64,000 bases of DNA from Comamonas koreensis (GTDB lineage Bacteria > Pseudomonadota > Gammaproteobacteria > Burkholderiales > Burkholderiaceae_C): assembly GCF_021026195.1 (NCBI RefSeq), contig NZ_JAJNCT010000020.1:270030-334029 (forward strand). The letters run 5' to 3'. A program made the translations under genes and the position numbers. Below are positions 11,955 through 20,439 of this stretch, one piece after another. Within the stretch, counting starts at the first letter, position 1, and every line of letters begins with the position of its first letter. Below the pieces are notes generated by a model that had not been told where the DNA came from, made no database searches, and saw nothing but the letters and a program-made list of their open reading frames with translations.

Positions 11955-13184
11955 TCAACTAAAGAACTGGTAGCAGACCACAATCGCGGCCACCACACCC
12001 GAGAACTCGGCCAGCAGCGCGCAGGGCACCGCATGGCGTGCGCGCTGTATGCCGACGGCGCCAAAGTACACCGCCAGCACATAGAAGGTGGTCTCGGTGC
12101 TGCCCTGGATGATAGCGGCCGCCAGCGCAGGGAAGCTGTCCACGCCATGGCTTTGCATGGTCTCGATCAGCATCGCGCGTGCCGCGCTGCCGGAGAAGGG
12201 CTTGACCAGCGCGGTAGGCAGGGCATCGACAAAGCGTGTGTCCATGCCGCTCAGGTCCACCAGCCAGCGGATGCCGTCGAGCGCATAGCCTAAAGCGCCC
12301 GAGGCGCGGAACAGACCAACGGCGCAGAGCATGGCCACCAGGTAGGGCAGCAGCCCCTTGGCCACGTCAAAGCCTTCCTTGGCGCCTTCGATAAAGCTCT
12401 CATACACGGCGACCTTGCGCAGTGCGCCCACCACGACAAACAGCACCACCAGGCCAAACAGGGTCAGGTTGCCCAGTAGCGATGAGACCTGCGCCATCGC
12501 CGTCGACGTCAGTGTCGCCAAAAAAGCCATGAAGCCAGCCAGCACCAGGCCTACCGGCAGCAGATAGGCCAGCACCACCGGGTGCCACAGCGGCAGACGC
12601 TGCACGATGGCCACTGAGATCAGGCCGACCAGCGTGGAGACCGAAGTGGCCAGCAAGATCGGTAAAAAGACCAGGGTTGGATCGGGCGCGCCTTGCTGCA
12701 TGCGGTACATGAAGATGGTCACCGGCAGCAAGGTCAGCGACGAGGCATTGAGCACCAGAAACAGAATCTGTGCATTGCTGGCCGAGGTGGGCGAGGGGTT
12801 GATGTCCTGCAGCGCGCGCATGGCCTTGAGCCCGATGGGGGTGGCAGCGTTGTCCAGCCCCAGCGCATTGGCGGCAAAGTTCAGGGTCATCAGGCCCAGG
12901 GCAGGGTGGCCGCGCGGTACGTCGGGCATCAAGCGGGCAAATAGGGGGGCCAGCCAGCGGGCGAGCATATCGACCAGGCCGGCCTTTTCGGCAATCTTCA
13001 AAAAGCCCAGCCAGAGCGTGAGCGTGCCAAACAGCAGCACCATCACCTCGACCGAGAGCTTGGCCATCGCGAACAGCGCCTGCACCATGTCGCCAAATAT
13101 CTGGGCATGGCCGCCCACCAGCCACTGCGCGAATGCGGCAAAGGCCGCCACCACAAAAAAACCCAGCCACAAACCGTTGAGCAT
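11955..13184 (-). CDS. Fused SpmA/SpmB-like nucleoside-recognition membrane protein
   Basis: A polytopic inner membrane protein of about 409 residues, with two nucleoside-recognition (Gate) domains. The first half holds TLNFAANALGLDNAATPIGLKAM, shortened here to its core LGLDNAATPIG, typical of SpmA. The second half holds LVKPFSGSAARAMLIE and QGSTETTFYVLAVYFG, typical of SpmB. In Bacillus these are two spore-maturation proteins; fused forms are common in non-sporulating proteobacteria, where the substrate is unknown. The start at 13184 has AAGGATG upstream. The frame extends further to 13373, but that part is arginine-rich and unrelated. It is divergent from prpE. Confidence 0.85.
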   Translation of the reverse strand: MLNGLWLGFFVVAAFAAFAQWLVGGHAQIFGDMVQALFAMAKLSVEVMVLLFGTLTLWLGFLKIAEKAGLVDMLARWLAPLFARLMPDVPRGHPALGLMTLNFAANALGLDNAATPIGLKAMRALQDINPSPTSASNAQILFLVLNASSLTLLPVTIFMYRMQQGAPDPTLVFLPILLATSVSTLVGLISVAIVQRLPLWHPVVLAYLLPVGLVLAGFMAFLATLTSTAMAQVSSLLGNLTLFGLVVLFVVVGALRKVAVYESFIEGAKEGFDVAKGLLPYLVAMLCAVGLFRASGALGYALDGIRWLVDLSGMDTRFVDALPTALVKPFSGSAARAMLIETMQSHGVDSFPALAAAIIQGSTETTFYVLAVYFGAVGIQRARHAVPCALLAEFSGVVAAIVVCYQFFS

Positions 13185-13438
13185 GGGACATCCTTCGTCA
13201 TCCGGCGCGCCACAGCACCGGGGCGGTGCGCCATGCCGCTGATTGTGCGCGATGCCGCAGCCCGCCCGGGCCGGCCGGCGCCGAAACTGCGCCCCGGGAG
13301 CGCAAAAGCCCCTCTGGATGGCCTGCGTGTATGCGGGAAAACCACAAGCTGGCAGCCGCAGCCCTGCGCGCATTTGTCAGCGGTATGCAAGACAAAGGGA
13401 AATAATGGCTCCACAACAAAAGATGGAGACAGACTTCG

Positions 13439-15343
13439 ATGAGCCGTTTTGCCGACTTCTACGACCGCTCGATCAACGACCGCGATGCTTTCTGGGCCGA
13501 GCAGGCGCAGCGCATCGACTGGCATGTGCCGCCCCAGCAGATCTGTGACTACAGCAACCCGCCGTTTGCGCGCTGGTTTGTCGGCGGGCAGACCAACCTC
13601 TGCCACAACGCCATCGACCGCCATGTGGCCGAGCGCGGCGACCAGGCCGCGCTGATCGCGGTATCGACCGAGACCAGCACCGAGCGCAGCTACAGCTATG
13701 CCGAATTGCACCGCGAGGTGCAGCGCATGGCCGCCGCATTGCAGGCCCTGGGCGTCAAAAAGGGCGACCGGGTGCAGATCTACATGCCGATGATTGCCGA
13801 GGCTGCCATCGCGATGCTGGCCAGCGTGCGCATCGGCGCCATCCATTCGGTGGTGTTTGGCGGCTTTGCCTCGGGCTCGCTTGCCACGCGCATTGATGAC
13901 GCTCAGCCCACCGTCATCATCAGCGCCGATGCAGGATCGCGCGCCGGCAAGGTCGTGCCCTACAAACCCTTGCTGGACGAGGCCATTGCGCTGGCCAGCC
14001 ACCAGCCCCAGGCCGTGCTGATGGTGGACCGGGGCCTGGCCCCCATGCAACTGGTGCCAGGCCGGGACCACCTTTGGGCCGATCTGCGTGCCCAGCACCT
14101 CGATGCGCAGGTGCCCTGCGAATGGGTGGAGTCCACGCACCCCAGCTACACGCTCTACACCAGCGGCACCACCGGCAAGCCCAAGGGCGTGCAGCGCGAC
14201 ACCGGCGGCTACACGGTGGCGCTGGCCGCCAGCCTGCCGGCGATCTTCGATGCCAAGCCCGGCCAGACTTTTTTTTGCACCAGCGATATCGGCTGGGTGG
14301 TCGGCCACAGCTACATCATTTATGCGCCGCTGATCGGCGGCATGGCCACCCTCATGTACGAGGGCGTGCCCGTGCGGCCGGACCCGGGCATCTGGTGGAG
14401 CCTGGTTGAGAAATACAAGGTCACGCACATGTTCTCGGCGCCCACCGCCATCCGGGTGCTCAAAAAACAGGACCCGGACTACCTGCGCAAGTACGACCTG
14501 AGCAGCCTGCAGGCGCTGTGGCTGGCCGGTGAGCCGCTGGATGAGCCCACCGCCAGCTGGATCAGCGGCGCCATCCAGCGCCCTATCATCGACAACTACT
14601 GGCAGACGGAAACCGGCTGGCCGATTCTTACCCTGTGCAATGGCGTGGAGCCCCAGCCATCGCGCTTTGGCAGCCCGGGCAAGGCGGTGTTTGGCTACCA
14701 CGTCAAGCTGATCGACGGCGACACCGGCGCCGAGCTGCAGGAGCCGATGCAAAAGGGTGTGATCGCCATCGAAGGCCCCTTGCCCCCTGGCTGCCTGATG
14801 ACCATCTGGCGCGACGACCAGCGCTTCGTCAACACCTACTGGAAGAGCATCCCCGGCCGCCTGGTCTACAGCACCTTTGACTGGGGCGTGCGCGACAAGG
14901 ACGGCTACTACTTCATCCTGGGCCGCACCGATGACGTGATCAACGTTGCCGGCCACCGCCTGGGCACGCGCGAGATCGAGGAAAGCATCTCCGGCCACCC
15001 GGATATTGCCGAGGTCGCCGTGGTGGGTGTGGCCGATGCACTCAAAGGCCAGGTCGCGCTGGCCTTTGCCGTTGCGCGCAGCAATGCGGTGGCTGGTGAC
15101 CTTGCCGCCTGCAACGCGCTGGAGAAATCCGTCTGCAACCATGTCGACACGCAGCTGGGTGCCGTGGCCAGGCCGGCGCGGGTGTACTTTGTGGGCAGCC
15201 TGCCCAAGACCCGCAGCGGCAAGCTGCTGCGCCGCGCGCTGCAGGCCGTGGCCGAGAAACGGGACACCGGCGATCTGTCGACGATGGAAGACCCGGCGGC
15301 ACTGCAGCAGGTGGTGGCGGCCATGACAGCGGCGCAGCGCTGA
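13439..15343 (+). CDS. prpE: Propionate-CoA ligase (PrpE-type)
   Basis: An AMP-forming acyl-CoA synthetase that activates propionate (and usually acetate). Features are the P-loop TSGTTGKPKGVQRDTGGY around residues 240-260, the DIGWVVGHSYI region, the YWQTETGWPI adenylate motif, and the C-terminal KTRSGKLLRR with catalytic K595. The VQRDTGGY sequence and 634-residue length favour PrpE over acetyl-CoA synthetase (about 650 residues with a different N-terminus). A GGAG lies 11 bases before the ATG. No prpB/C/F methylcitrate genes are nearby, so it appears to be a stand-alone copy. Confidence 0.9.
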   Translation: MSRFADFYDRSINDRDAFWAEQAQRIDWHVPPQQICDYSNPPFARWFVGGQTNLCHNAIDRHVAERGDQAALIAVSTETSTERSYSYAELHREVQRMAAALQALGVKKGDRVQIYMPMIAEAAIAMLASVRIGAIHSVVFGGFASGSLATRIDDAQPTVIISADAGSRAGKVVPYKPLLDEAIALASHQPQAVLMVDRGLAPMQLVPGRDHLWADLRAQHLDAQVPCEWVESTHPSYTLYTSGTTGKPKGVQRDTGGYTVALAASLPAIFDAKPGQTFFCTSDIGWVVGHSYIIYAPLIGGMATLMYEGVPVRPDPGIWWSLVEKYKVTHMFSAPTAIRVLKKQDPDYLRKYDLSSLQALWLAGEPLDEPTASWISGAIQRPIIDNYWQTETGWPILTLCNGVEPQPSRFGSPGKAVFGYHVKLIDGDTGAELQEPMQKGVIAIEGPLPPGCLMTIWRDDQRFVNTYWKSIPGRLVYSTFDWGVRDKDGYYFILGRTDDVINVAGHRLGTREIEESISGHPDIAEVAVVGVADALKGQVALAFAVARSNAVAGDLAACNALEKSVCNHVDTQLGAVARPARVYFVGSLPKTRSGKLLRRALQAVAEKRDTGDLSTMEDPAALQQVVAAMTAAQR

Positions 15344-15582
15344 AGTCAGCCGGGCCTGCGTGGAGGCCACCAGGCGCGTGGCGCAGAGGCACCGAAGCGT
15401 TGGCGCAGCGGCTCAGCACGTGTTGCCGTAACTGCGATCACCCCCATCGGTAGCCGGGGAGGGGTGCGAATCCTTCACAGACGGATCATGGAAGCGCCGA
15501 TCCCCGGGGAGGCGTTTGCCTTACAACGGCGGCCAAAACCCATCGATACAGTGAAATTTTCCAAATCGACAGGAGTCTCGCC

Positions 15583-16083
15583 ATGGCCCAAGAAAATCCG
15601 CGTGAAAAATTGTGGGAGCTGATCAAGGACATTCGCTTTGCGATGATCACCCACCGTCACGAAGACGGCAGTCTGCATGCCTGCCCGATGACCACTGCCA
15701 ACCGTGAAGGCATGAACGAGGACAAGCATCTGTATTTCCTGCTCGGCAAGGATTCGGATCTCTCTCGCTGTCTGCAGCATTCCAGCGATATCAATATCTC
15801 TTACGCAGACCCCGATAAGGACAGCTATGTGTCGATTTCGGCCAAAGCGTCAGTCAGCAATGATCTGGCGATCAAGGAGAAGTTCTACGGCCCAATGGCC
15901 AAGGCCTGGTTTCCGGACGGCCCCAACGATCCGAATTTGCAGATCCTGATCGCCCGGGTTGACTTTGCCGAATACTGGGATGTCAAGGAGAACAAGCTGG
16001 TGCAGCTGTTCAAGATGGCGAAATCAGCAGTGACGGGTGAGCGACCTGAGGGCATGGGCGAGCACCGCGAGATCCGGCTCTAA
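15583..16083 (+). CDS. Pyridoxamine 5'-phosphate oxidase-fold general stress protein
   Basis: A 166-residue split-barrel flavin-binding protein of the general stress protein 26 type (COG3871-like). The N-terminus IKDIRFAMITHRHEDG followed by HACPMTTA forms the first barrel strands. SISAKASVSND and a C-terminal EYWDVKENKLVQLFKMA segment are typical. It has no known reaction; members bind FMN or F420-like cofactors and are often stress-induced. An AGGAG seven bases before the ATG fixes the start. The 240 bases ahead of it hold the promoter but no gene I can recognise. Confidence 0.82.
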   Translation: MAQENPREKLWELIKDIRFAMITHRHEDGSLHACPMTTANREGMNEDKHLYFLLGKDSDLSRCLQHSSDINISYADPDKDSYVSISAKASVSNDLAIKEKFYGPMAKAWFPDGPNDPNLQILIARVDFAEYWDVKENKLVQLFKMAKSAVTGERPEGMGEHREIRL

Positions 16084-16111
16084 ATCACCGGCCCTGAGAT
16101 CCCAACTTCAT

Positions 16112-16140
16112 GCCCTGCGCCATGGTTCATGGCGCAGGGC
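16112..16140. terminator. 13-bp hairpin between convergent genes
   Basis: GCCCTGCGCCATG pairs perfectly with CATGGCGCAGGGC around a 3-base loop, midway between the stress protein (+) and the monooxygenase-fold gene (-). Neither side has a T-run, so it is a bidirectional hairpin rather than a strong intrinsic terminator. Confidence 0.6.
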
Positions 16141-16149
16141 CTGTCACGT

Positions 16150-16499
16150 TCAGCCGGCGCTGCCATGCTGTATGCCATACGCCCGCTCCACCTTTGCCAC
16201 CCGCACCTGGTAATGCGCATACCAGCGCTCGGCACCGATGCGTTGGGCAATCAGGTGGTCGCTGTGGGCCTTCCAGCGGCGGATGTCTTCTTCACTTTGC
16301 CAGTACGACACGGTGATGCCCAGGCCGTCACTGCCCCGCGTGCTTTCAGCGCCGAGAAAGCCAGACTGCTGCTCGGCCAGTGCGACCATGGCGTCGGCCA
16401 TCTCGGCATAGGGCTGGTGCTCGCTGTCGGTACGCTGCGAGGTGAAGATGACGGCGTAGTACGGCGGCTGGGGGGTGTTGGCAAAGGCGGCACGTGCAT
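16150..16499 (-). pseudogene. Antibiotic biosynthesis monooxygenase-fold protein with apparent frameshift
   Basis: From about 16470 down to 16150 the frame encodes a small alpha/beta barrel: PPYYAVIFTSQRTDS (first strand), EMADAMVALAEQQSGFLG, GITVSYWQSEEDIRRWK and AKVERAYGI. This is an ABM-domain protein of about 100 residues. No ATG, GTG or TTG lies in this frame before the first strand; the first in-frame ATG (16401) would delete it. An ATG at 16499 lies in another frame and gives MHVPPLPTPP up to a run of six G (16470-16475, C on the coding strand). One extra base there would join MHVPPLPTPP to QPPYYAVIF. It could be a real frameshift, slippage or a sequencing error. The start sits just past the fdxA terminator. 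Confidence 0.68.
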
Positions 16500-16526
16500 G
16501 GCGGTAGCTGGGTGGGCGCGAAGCAT

Positions 16527-16552
16527 AAAAAAGCCAGCGCGGAGGCTGGCTT
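16527..16552 (-). terminator. Intrinsic terminator of fdxA
   Basis: Read leftward, an 8-bp stem (AAGCCAGC with GCTGGCTT) and a 6-base loop run into a stretch of T (A16527-16532 on the + strand). It lies 55 bases past the fdxA stop and directly ahead of the downstream monooxygenase-fold gene. Confidence 0.88.
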
Positions 16553-16606
16553 GGCGGATTCAGGGACTGGGCGTCAAAGCGCGGTATTCCTGCATAGGGA
16601 CTGGGC

Positions 16607-16936
16607 TCAGCGGATCAGGTCCTTGAGCTTGCCCGGCTGGCCGTTGGCCTCGTCGGCGCCTTCGAGCGGTGCCTTGCGCTTGGTGATGCTCTTCCAGCCG
16701 TCGGCCAAGGCCAGTTCGGCATTGAGCTTGATGAAGGCCAGCTGGTCTGCGGGCACATCTTCTTCGGCGTAGATGGCGTTGGCAGGGCACTCGGGGATGC
16801 AGACGGCGCAGTCGATGCATTCGTCCGGATCGATGGTCAGGAAGTTCGGGCCTTCGCGGAAGCAGTCAACAGGGCAGACGTCCACACAATCGGTGTATTT
16901 GCACTTGATGCAGTTTTCGGTGACGACGTGGGTCAT
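16607..16936 (-). CDS. fdxA: 7Fe ferredoxin FdxA
   Basis: A 109-residue soluble electron carrier with one [3Fe-4S] and one [4Fe-4S] cluster. The N-terminal cysteines C9, C12, C17 and C21 ([15 protein letters not shown]) and the second group ([13 protein letters not shown]) form the binding pattern of the FdxA family, and the long C-terminal helix region (about residues 65-109) is typical. It lies 117 bases after cysN on the same strand, so it may receive read-through from the sulfate operon. The reductant supplied by FdxA is not shown by sequence alone. Confidence 0.95.
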   Translation of the reverse strand: MTHVVTENCIKCKYTDCVDVCPVDCFREGPNFLTIDPDECIDCAVCIPECPANAIYAEEDVPADQLAFIKLNAELALADGWKSITKRKAPLEGADEANGQPGKLKDLIR

Positions 16937-17053
16937 GGAATGGTTTTCGCCAGTGATTCAGACAAACAAACAGCGGAGGATTTTACGGTTTTTGTGAACA
17001 AGCACCTAGCCTACCTCCGAATAACGTGGTTTTTAGCTGCGGGACTGCTTGCT

Positions 17054-18415
17054 TTATTCCACCAGTACCGCAGCAGCCGTGCTGTTGGAGGCCGTGTCCA
17101 CCAGGATCAGTGAGCCCAATTCACGCGAGCGCACAAAGGCGGCTGCCGGAATCGCTTCTTGCAGGCTGATCTCCACGCGGCCAATGGCATTGGGTTCGAG
17201 CTGCTCGGCGGCCTGGCGCTCCAGCGAGTTGATATCCAGGCGGTTGAGCACCTTGCGCACCTTGGCCTTGATCCAGCGGCGGCCATGCAGCGCCCAGTAC
17301 ACGCGGCCGGGCAGCAGGGGCTCGTTGTCCATCCACGCGATGGTGGCGGTGATCTCGCGCGTTGCGGGCCAGGCGGGCCGTTCGCTGGGGGTGTCAAAGT
17401 CATCGTCGGCAGCGTGGGTCACCGCAGGCGCGGGGGCTGCAATGATCCAGTCACCGCGCGAGACATCCACCTCGCGGTCGAGCACAATGCCGGCGCTCTG
17501 CCCGGCGCCGCGCGCTACGGGCTGGCGGACATGGTCCAGCACCTGGGCGACGGTAGCGCGCTGGCCGCTGGGCAGGATCTGCACGGCGGTGCCCACTGCC
17601 ACATCGCCTGTGCCAACACGGCCCCAGAAAATGCGGCGGCCCTGGTGGGTGTCGGCCGACGCAGAGAACTTCTCGACCCATTGCACGGAAAACGCCAGAG
17701 GCTGGCCGGCGTCGGCGGGCGTGGTCGGCAGCTTCTCCAGCAGCTCCAGCAGGCTGGGGCCTTGGTAGCCGGCCCAGTCGGGGTGCGAAATCACCACGTT
17801 CCAGCCCTTCAAGGCCGAGACGGGGATGGTGGCAGCCACGGTGATGCCCGCTGCCTGGGCAAAAGTTGCCAGGGCGTTGCGGATATTGGCAAAGGCCAGC
17901 GCCGGGTCGGCCACCGCGTCGAGCTTGTTGATCGCAAACACCAACGAGTGCACGCGCAGCAGATGTGCCAGCAGGCTGTGGCGGCGCGTCTGGGGCAGCA
18001 GCGCGAGCTGCGGGTTCTGCCAGTCCAGCTTGGTGGCATCCACCAGCACCACGGCCGCGTCGGCGCTCGATGCGGCGGTCACCATATTGCGGGTGTACTG
18101 CTCATGGCCAGGTGCATCGCCAATGATGAACTTGCGCGTCTCGGTGGCGAAATAGCGGTAGGCCACATCAATCGTGATGCCTTGCTCGCGCTCGGCAGAC
18201 AGGCCATCGGTGAGCAGGGCCAGGTCGGTCTCGCCACTGCGCTGCACGCCGGCCAGTTGGTCCTGCAGCACCGACTTGCTGTCCACCAGCAGGCGGCCGA
18301 TCAACGTGGATTTGCCATCATCGACCGAGCCGCAGGTGATGAAGCGCAGCGCCGATGCGGTGCGCTGGTTGTCGTTGGCGGGGGTGCGCACGGCGCTCAG
18401 GGTATCGGTAGTCAT
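17054..18415 (-). CDS. cysN: Sulfate adenylyltransferase subunit 1 (GTPase)
   Basis: The regulatory GTPase of ATP sulfurylase; GTP hydrolysis drives APS formation by CysD. G-motifs are GSVDDGKST (residues 29-37), DAPGHEQY and NKLD, followed by two beta-barrel domains like EF-Tu. At 453 residues it has no fused APS kinase (CysC) domain, which would make it above 600. The start codon overlaps the cysD stop as TGATG, so the pair is translationally coupled. Confidence 0.96.
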   Translation of the reverse strand: MTTDTLSAVRTPANDNQRTASALRFITCGSVDDGKSTLIGRLLVDSKSVLQDQLAGVQRSGETDLALLTDGLSAEREQGITIDVAYRYFATETRKFIIGDAPGHEQYTRNMVTAASSADAAVVLVDATKLDWQNPQLALLPQTRRHSLLAHLLRVHSLVFAINKLDAVADPALAFANIRNALATFAQAAGITVAATIPVSALKGWNVVISHPDWAGYQGPSLLELLEKLPTTPADAGQPLAFSVQWVEKFSASADTHQGRRIFWGRVGTGDVAVGTAVQILPSGQRATVAQVLDHVRQPVARGAGQSAGIVLDREVDVSRGDWIIAAPAPAVTHAADDDFDTPSERPAWPATREITATIAWMDNEPLLPGRVYWALHGRRWIKAKVRKVLNRLDINSLERQAAEQLEPNAIGRVEISLQEAIPAAAFVRSRELGSLILVDTASNSTAAAVLVE

Positions 18416-19347
18416 CAGAAGTATCCGTCTTTCTTGCGCTTTTCCATCGAGGCGTCGCTGGTCTTGTCGTCCATGCGGGTGGCGCCACGCTCGCTCACAT
18501 CGGCGGCCAGGGTTTCCAGCACAATGTCGTCAGCCGAGGCGGCATCGCTGCTCACCGGGCAGGTGCAGGTGATGTCGCCAACGGTACGGAAGCGCACGGT
18601 GCGGTTTTCAACGGTTTCGCCTTCGCGGGCGGGGGTCAGCGGCGTCACGGGCACCAGCAGGCCCTTGCGCTCGACCACATCGCGCTGGTGGGCGTAGTAA
18701 AGGCTGGGCAGCGCAATGTTCTCGCGCGCAATGTATTGCCAGACATCGAGCTCGGTCCAGTTGCTGATCGGGAACACGCGGAAATGCTCGCCGGGGGCCA
18801 GGCGGGTGTTGAACAGGGTCCAGAGCTCGGGGCGCTGGGCCTTGGGCTGCCACTGGCCAAAGCTGTCACGGTGGCTGAAGATGCGTTCCTTGGCGCGGGC
18901 CTTTTCTTCGTCACGGCGGGCGCCGCCAATCAGCGCGTCAAAGCGGAACTCCTCGATCGCTTCGAGCAAGGTCACCGACTGGTGCACATTGCGCGATTCG
19001 CCGGGGTGGGCCAGGCGCACAGTGCCGCGCGCCATCGAATCTTCGACGCTGCGCACGATCAGATCGGCGCCCAGTTCCTTGGCGCGCAGATCGCGGAAAT
19101 CGGTCACCTCGGGGAAATTGTGGCCGGTGTCGATCATCAGCAACGGGTAGGGGATGCGGCCAGCGCCAAAGGCTTTTTCGGCGCATTTGAGCATCACCAG
19201 GGAATCTTTGCCGCCGGAAAACAGCAGCGCAGGGCGCTCGAAGGCGGCCGCCACTTCGCGCAGGATAAAGATGGTTTCTTCTTCCAGCGCATCCAGGTGC
19301 TGGTTGCTCAGGTGGTTGAGCACATCGGTTTCGACACGGGCGTTCAT
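18415..19347 (-). CDS. cysD: Sulfate adenylyltransferase subunit 2
   Basis: The catalytic subunit of ATP sulfurylase, which makes adenosine 5'-phosphosulfate from sulfate and ATP. The PP-loop SGGKDS is at residues 44-49; GARRDEEKARAKER, FRVFPISNWTELDVWQYI and CTCPVSSDA are family blocks. Length is 310 residues, as expected. The start MNARVETDVLNHL at 19347 aligns with family N-termini; starts at 19380 and 19443 are in frame but extend into the cysH end and lack support. Confidence 0.96.
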   Translation of the reverse strand: MNARVETDVLNHLSNQHLDALEEETIFILREVAAAFERPALLFSGGKDSLVMLKCAEKAFGAGRIPYPLLMIDTGHNFPEVTDFRDLRAKELGADLIVRSVEDSMARGTVRLAHPGESRNVHQSVTLLEAIEEFRFDALIGGARRDEEKARAKERIFSHRDSFGQWQPKAQRPELWTLFNTRLAPGEHFRVFPISNWTELDVWQYIARENIALPSLYYAHQRDVVERKGLLVPVTPLTPAREGETVENRTVRFRTVGDITCTCPVSSDAASADDIVLETLAADVSERGATRMDDKTSDASMEKRKKDGYF

Positions 19348-19384
19348 ATCTGAGGGACTTTCTTGTCGGGCGGGCTGCATATGG

Positions 19385-20023
19385 TCAGTGGGCAATGTGC
19401 AGGCCGCATTCGCGGTTGTCTTCGCCCTTGGTGGGATCCACATAGTCGAAGTTGTTGGGCAGACCGTGTTTTTCGCAGTATTCGTAGAGGTCCTTGGACG
19501 ACCAGTGCAGCAATGGTGCTACTTTGATGAGGCCATCGGGGTTGAGACTCACGGCCTCCATCTGCGCACGCACGGCGGTGTCGGTCGCGCGCAGTGCGGT
19601 GAACCAGACCTGGGGCCGGGTCTCGCGCAGCGCACGGGCAAAGGGCTCGAGCTTGACCTCTTCGGTAAAGGCGGCGTGGCGCGGGTCATCGAGCGCGGGC
19701 GTCGCGCCTTCAACGGCTTCGCGGTGCGCACGCGAGCGGCGGGGCAGGTAGATCTGCAGGTTGAGCTGGAGCTGGCGCGTCACCTCGTCGGCAAAGCGGT
19801 AGGTGGCCTCGGTGTTGTAGCCGTTGTCCATCCAGACCACCGGCACATCGGGCTGCACTTGCGTGACCAGGTGCAGGATTACCGCTTCAAACGGGCGGAA
19901 ATTGGTGGTCACGATGCTGGTCTGGCCCAGCGACAGCGCCCAGCGCACCAGGCCGGCGGCGTCGTTGCCCAGCTCGGCATTCACACGGGCCAGCTCTTGG
20001 GGAGTGAGGGTGGTCTTGCTCAT
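19385..20023 (-). CDS. cysH: APS/PAPS reductase family protein, no Fe-S cysteines
   Basis: It reduces adenylylated sulfate to sulfite. The C-terminal ECGLH with catalytic C206, the MDNGYNTEATYRFADE substrate region and KLEPFARAL are recognisable. Only two cysteines exist (YCEKHG and ECGLH), so the CC and CxxC pairs that hold the [4Fe-4S] cluster of APS reductases are absent, as in PAPS reductases. Yet no APS kinase is seen here. At 212 residues it is short, and the P-loop region (TTNFRPFEAVIL) is divergent. It overlaps the DUF934 gene by four bases. Substrate preference therefore stays open. Confidence 0.88.
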   Translation of the reverse strand: MSKTTLTPQELARVNAELGNDAAGLVRWALSLGQTSIVTTNFRPFEAVILHLVTQVQPDVPVVWMDNGYNTEATYRFADEVTRQLQLNLQIYLPRRSRAHREAVEGATPALDDPRHAAFTEEVKLEPFARALRETRPQVWFTALRATDTAVRAQMEAVSLNPDGLIKVAPLLHWSSKDLYEYCEKHGLPNNFDYVDPTKGEDNRECGLHIAH

Positions 20024-20421
20024 GCGGCGGCCTGGTCAAAATGGGGCTTGGCTTCGACGTCGCCTTGGTAAAAACCGGCAAAACGCTCAAACTGGCGCGC
20101 GGCATCGGCCACGTCCACGCCTGCTTTCAGCACCGCACTGCTGAAACCGGTGCGGTGCATCTGCACCAGCTGGTCGATCAGCACATCGCCATGGGCGCGG
20201 ATATCGCCCTTGAAGCCCCGGCGGCGGCGCAGCAGGTAGGCCTGGCTGAACGCGCGGCCATCGGTGAAGGCGGGAAAGTCGAGGTCGATGCGCTCCACGC
20301 CATCGAGCGAGACTTGCAGTGCATCGGCATCATTGGCCAGCCGCAGCACGCTGCGGTCGCCTTCGGCAGCGGGCTGGTGGTCACCGGCGGCCAGGATCTG
20401 GAAATCGTTGGGAATGCTCAT
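20020..20421 (-). CDS. DUF934 family protein
   Basis: A 133-residue protein of the DUF934 family, regularly found beside sulfite or nitrite reductase genes but without a proven function. The middle is characteristic: IDLDFPAFTDGRAFSQAYLLR, then GFKGDIRAHGDVLIDQL and the GFSSAVL stretch. It follows cysI by 18 bases and overlaps cysH by four, so it is clearly part of the operon. A role in maturation of, or electron delivery to, the sulfite reductase is an inference from context. Confidence 0.85.
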   Translation of the reverse strand: MSIPNDFQILAAGDHQPAAEGDRSVLRLANDADALQVSLDGVERIDLDFPAFTDGRAFSQAYLLRRRRGFKGDIRAHGDVLIDQLVQMHRTGFSSAVLKAGVDVADAARQFERFAGFYQGDVEAKPHFDQAAA

Positions 20422-20439
20422 CGTTGTTCTTCTCAATGC

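Noticed and set aside
15344..15582. Possible riboswitch or RNA gene before the stress protein
   Set aside because: Only short GC palindromes are visible; no known RNA consensus or long stem was found.
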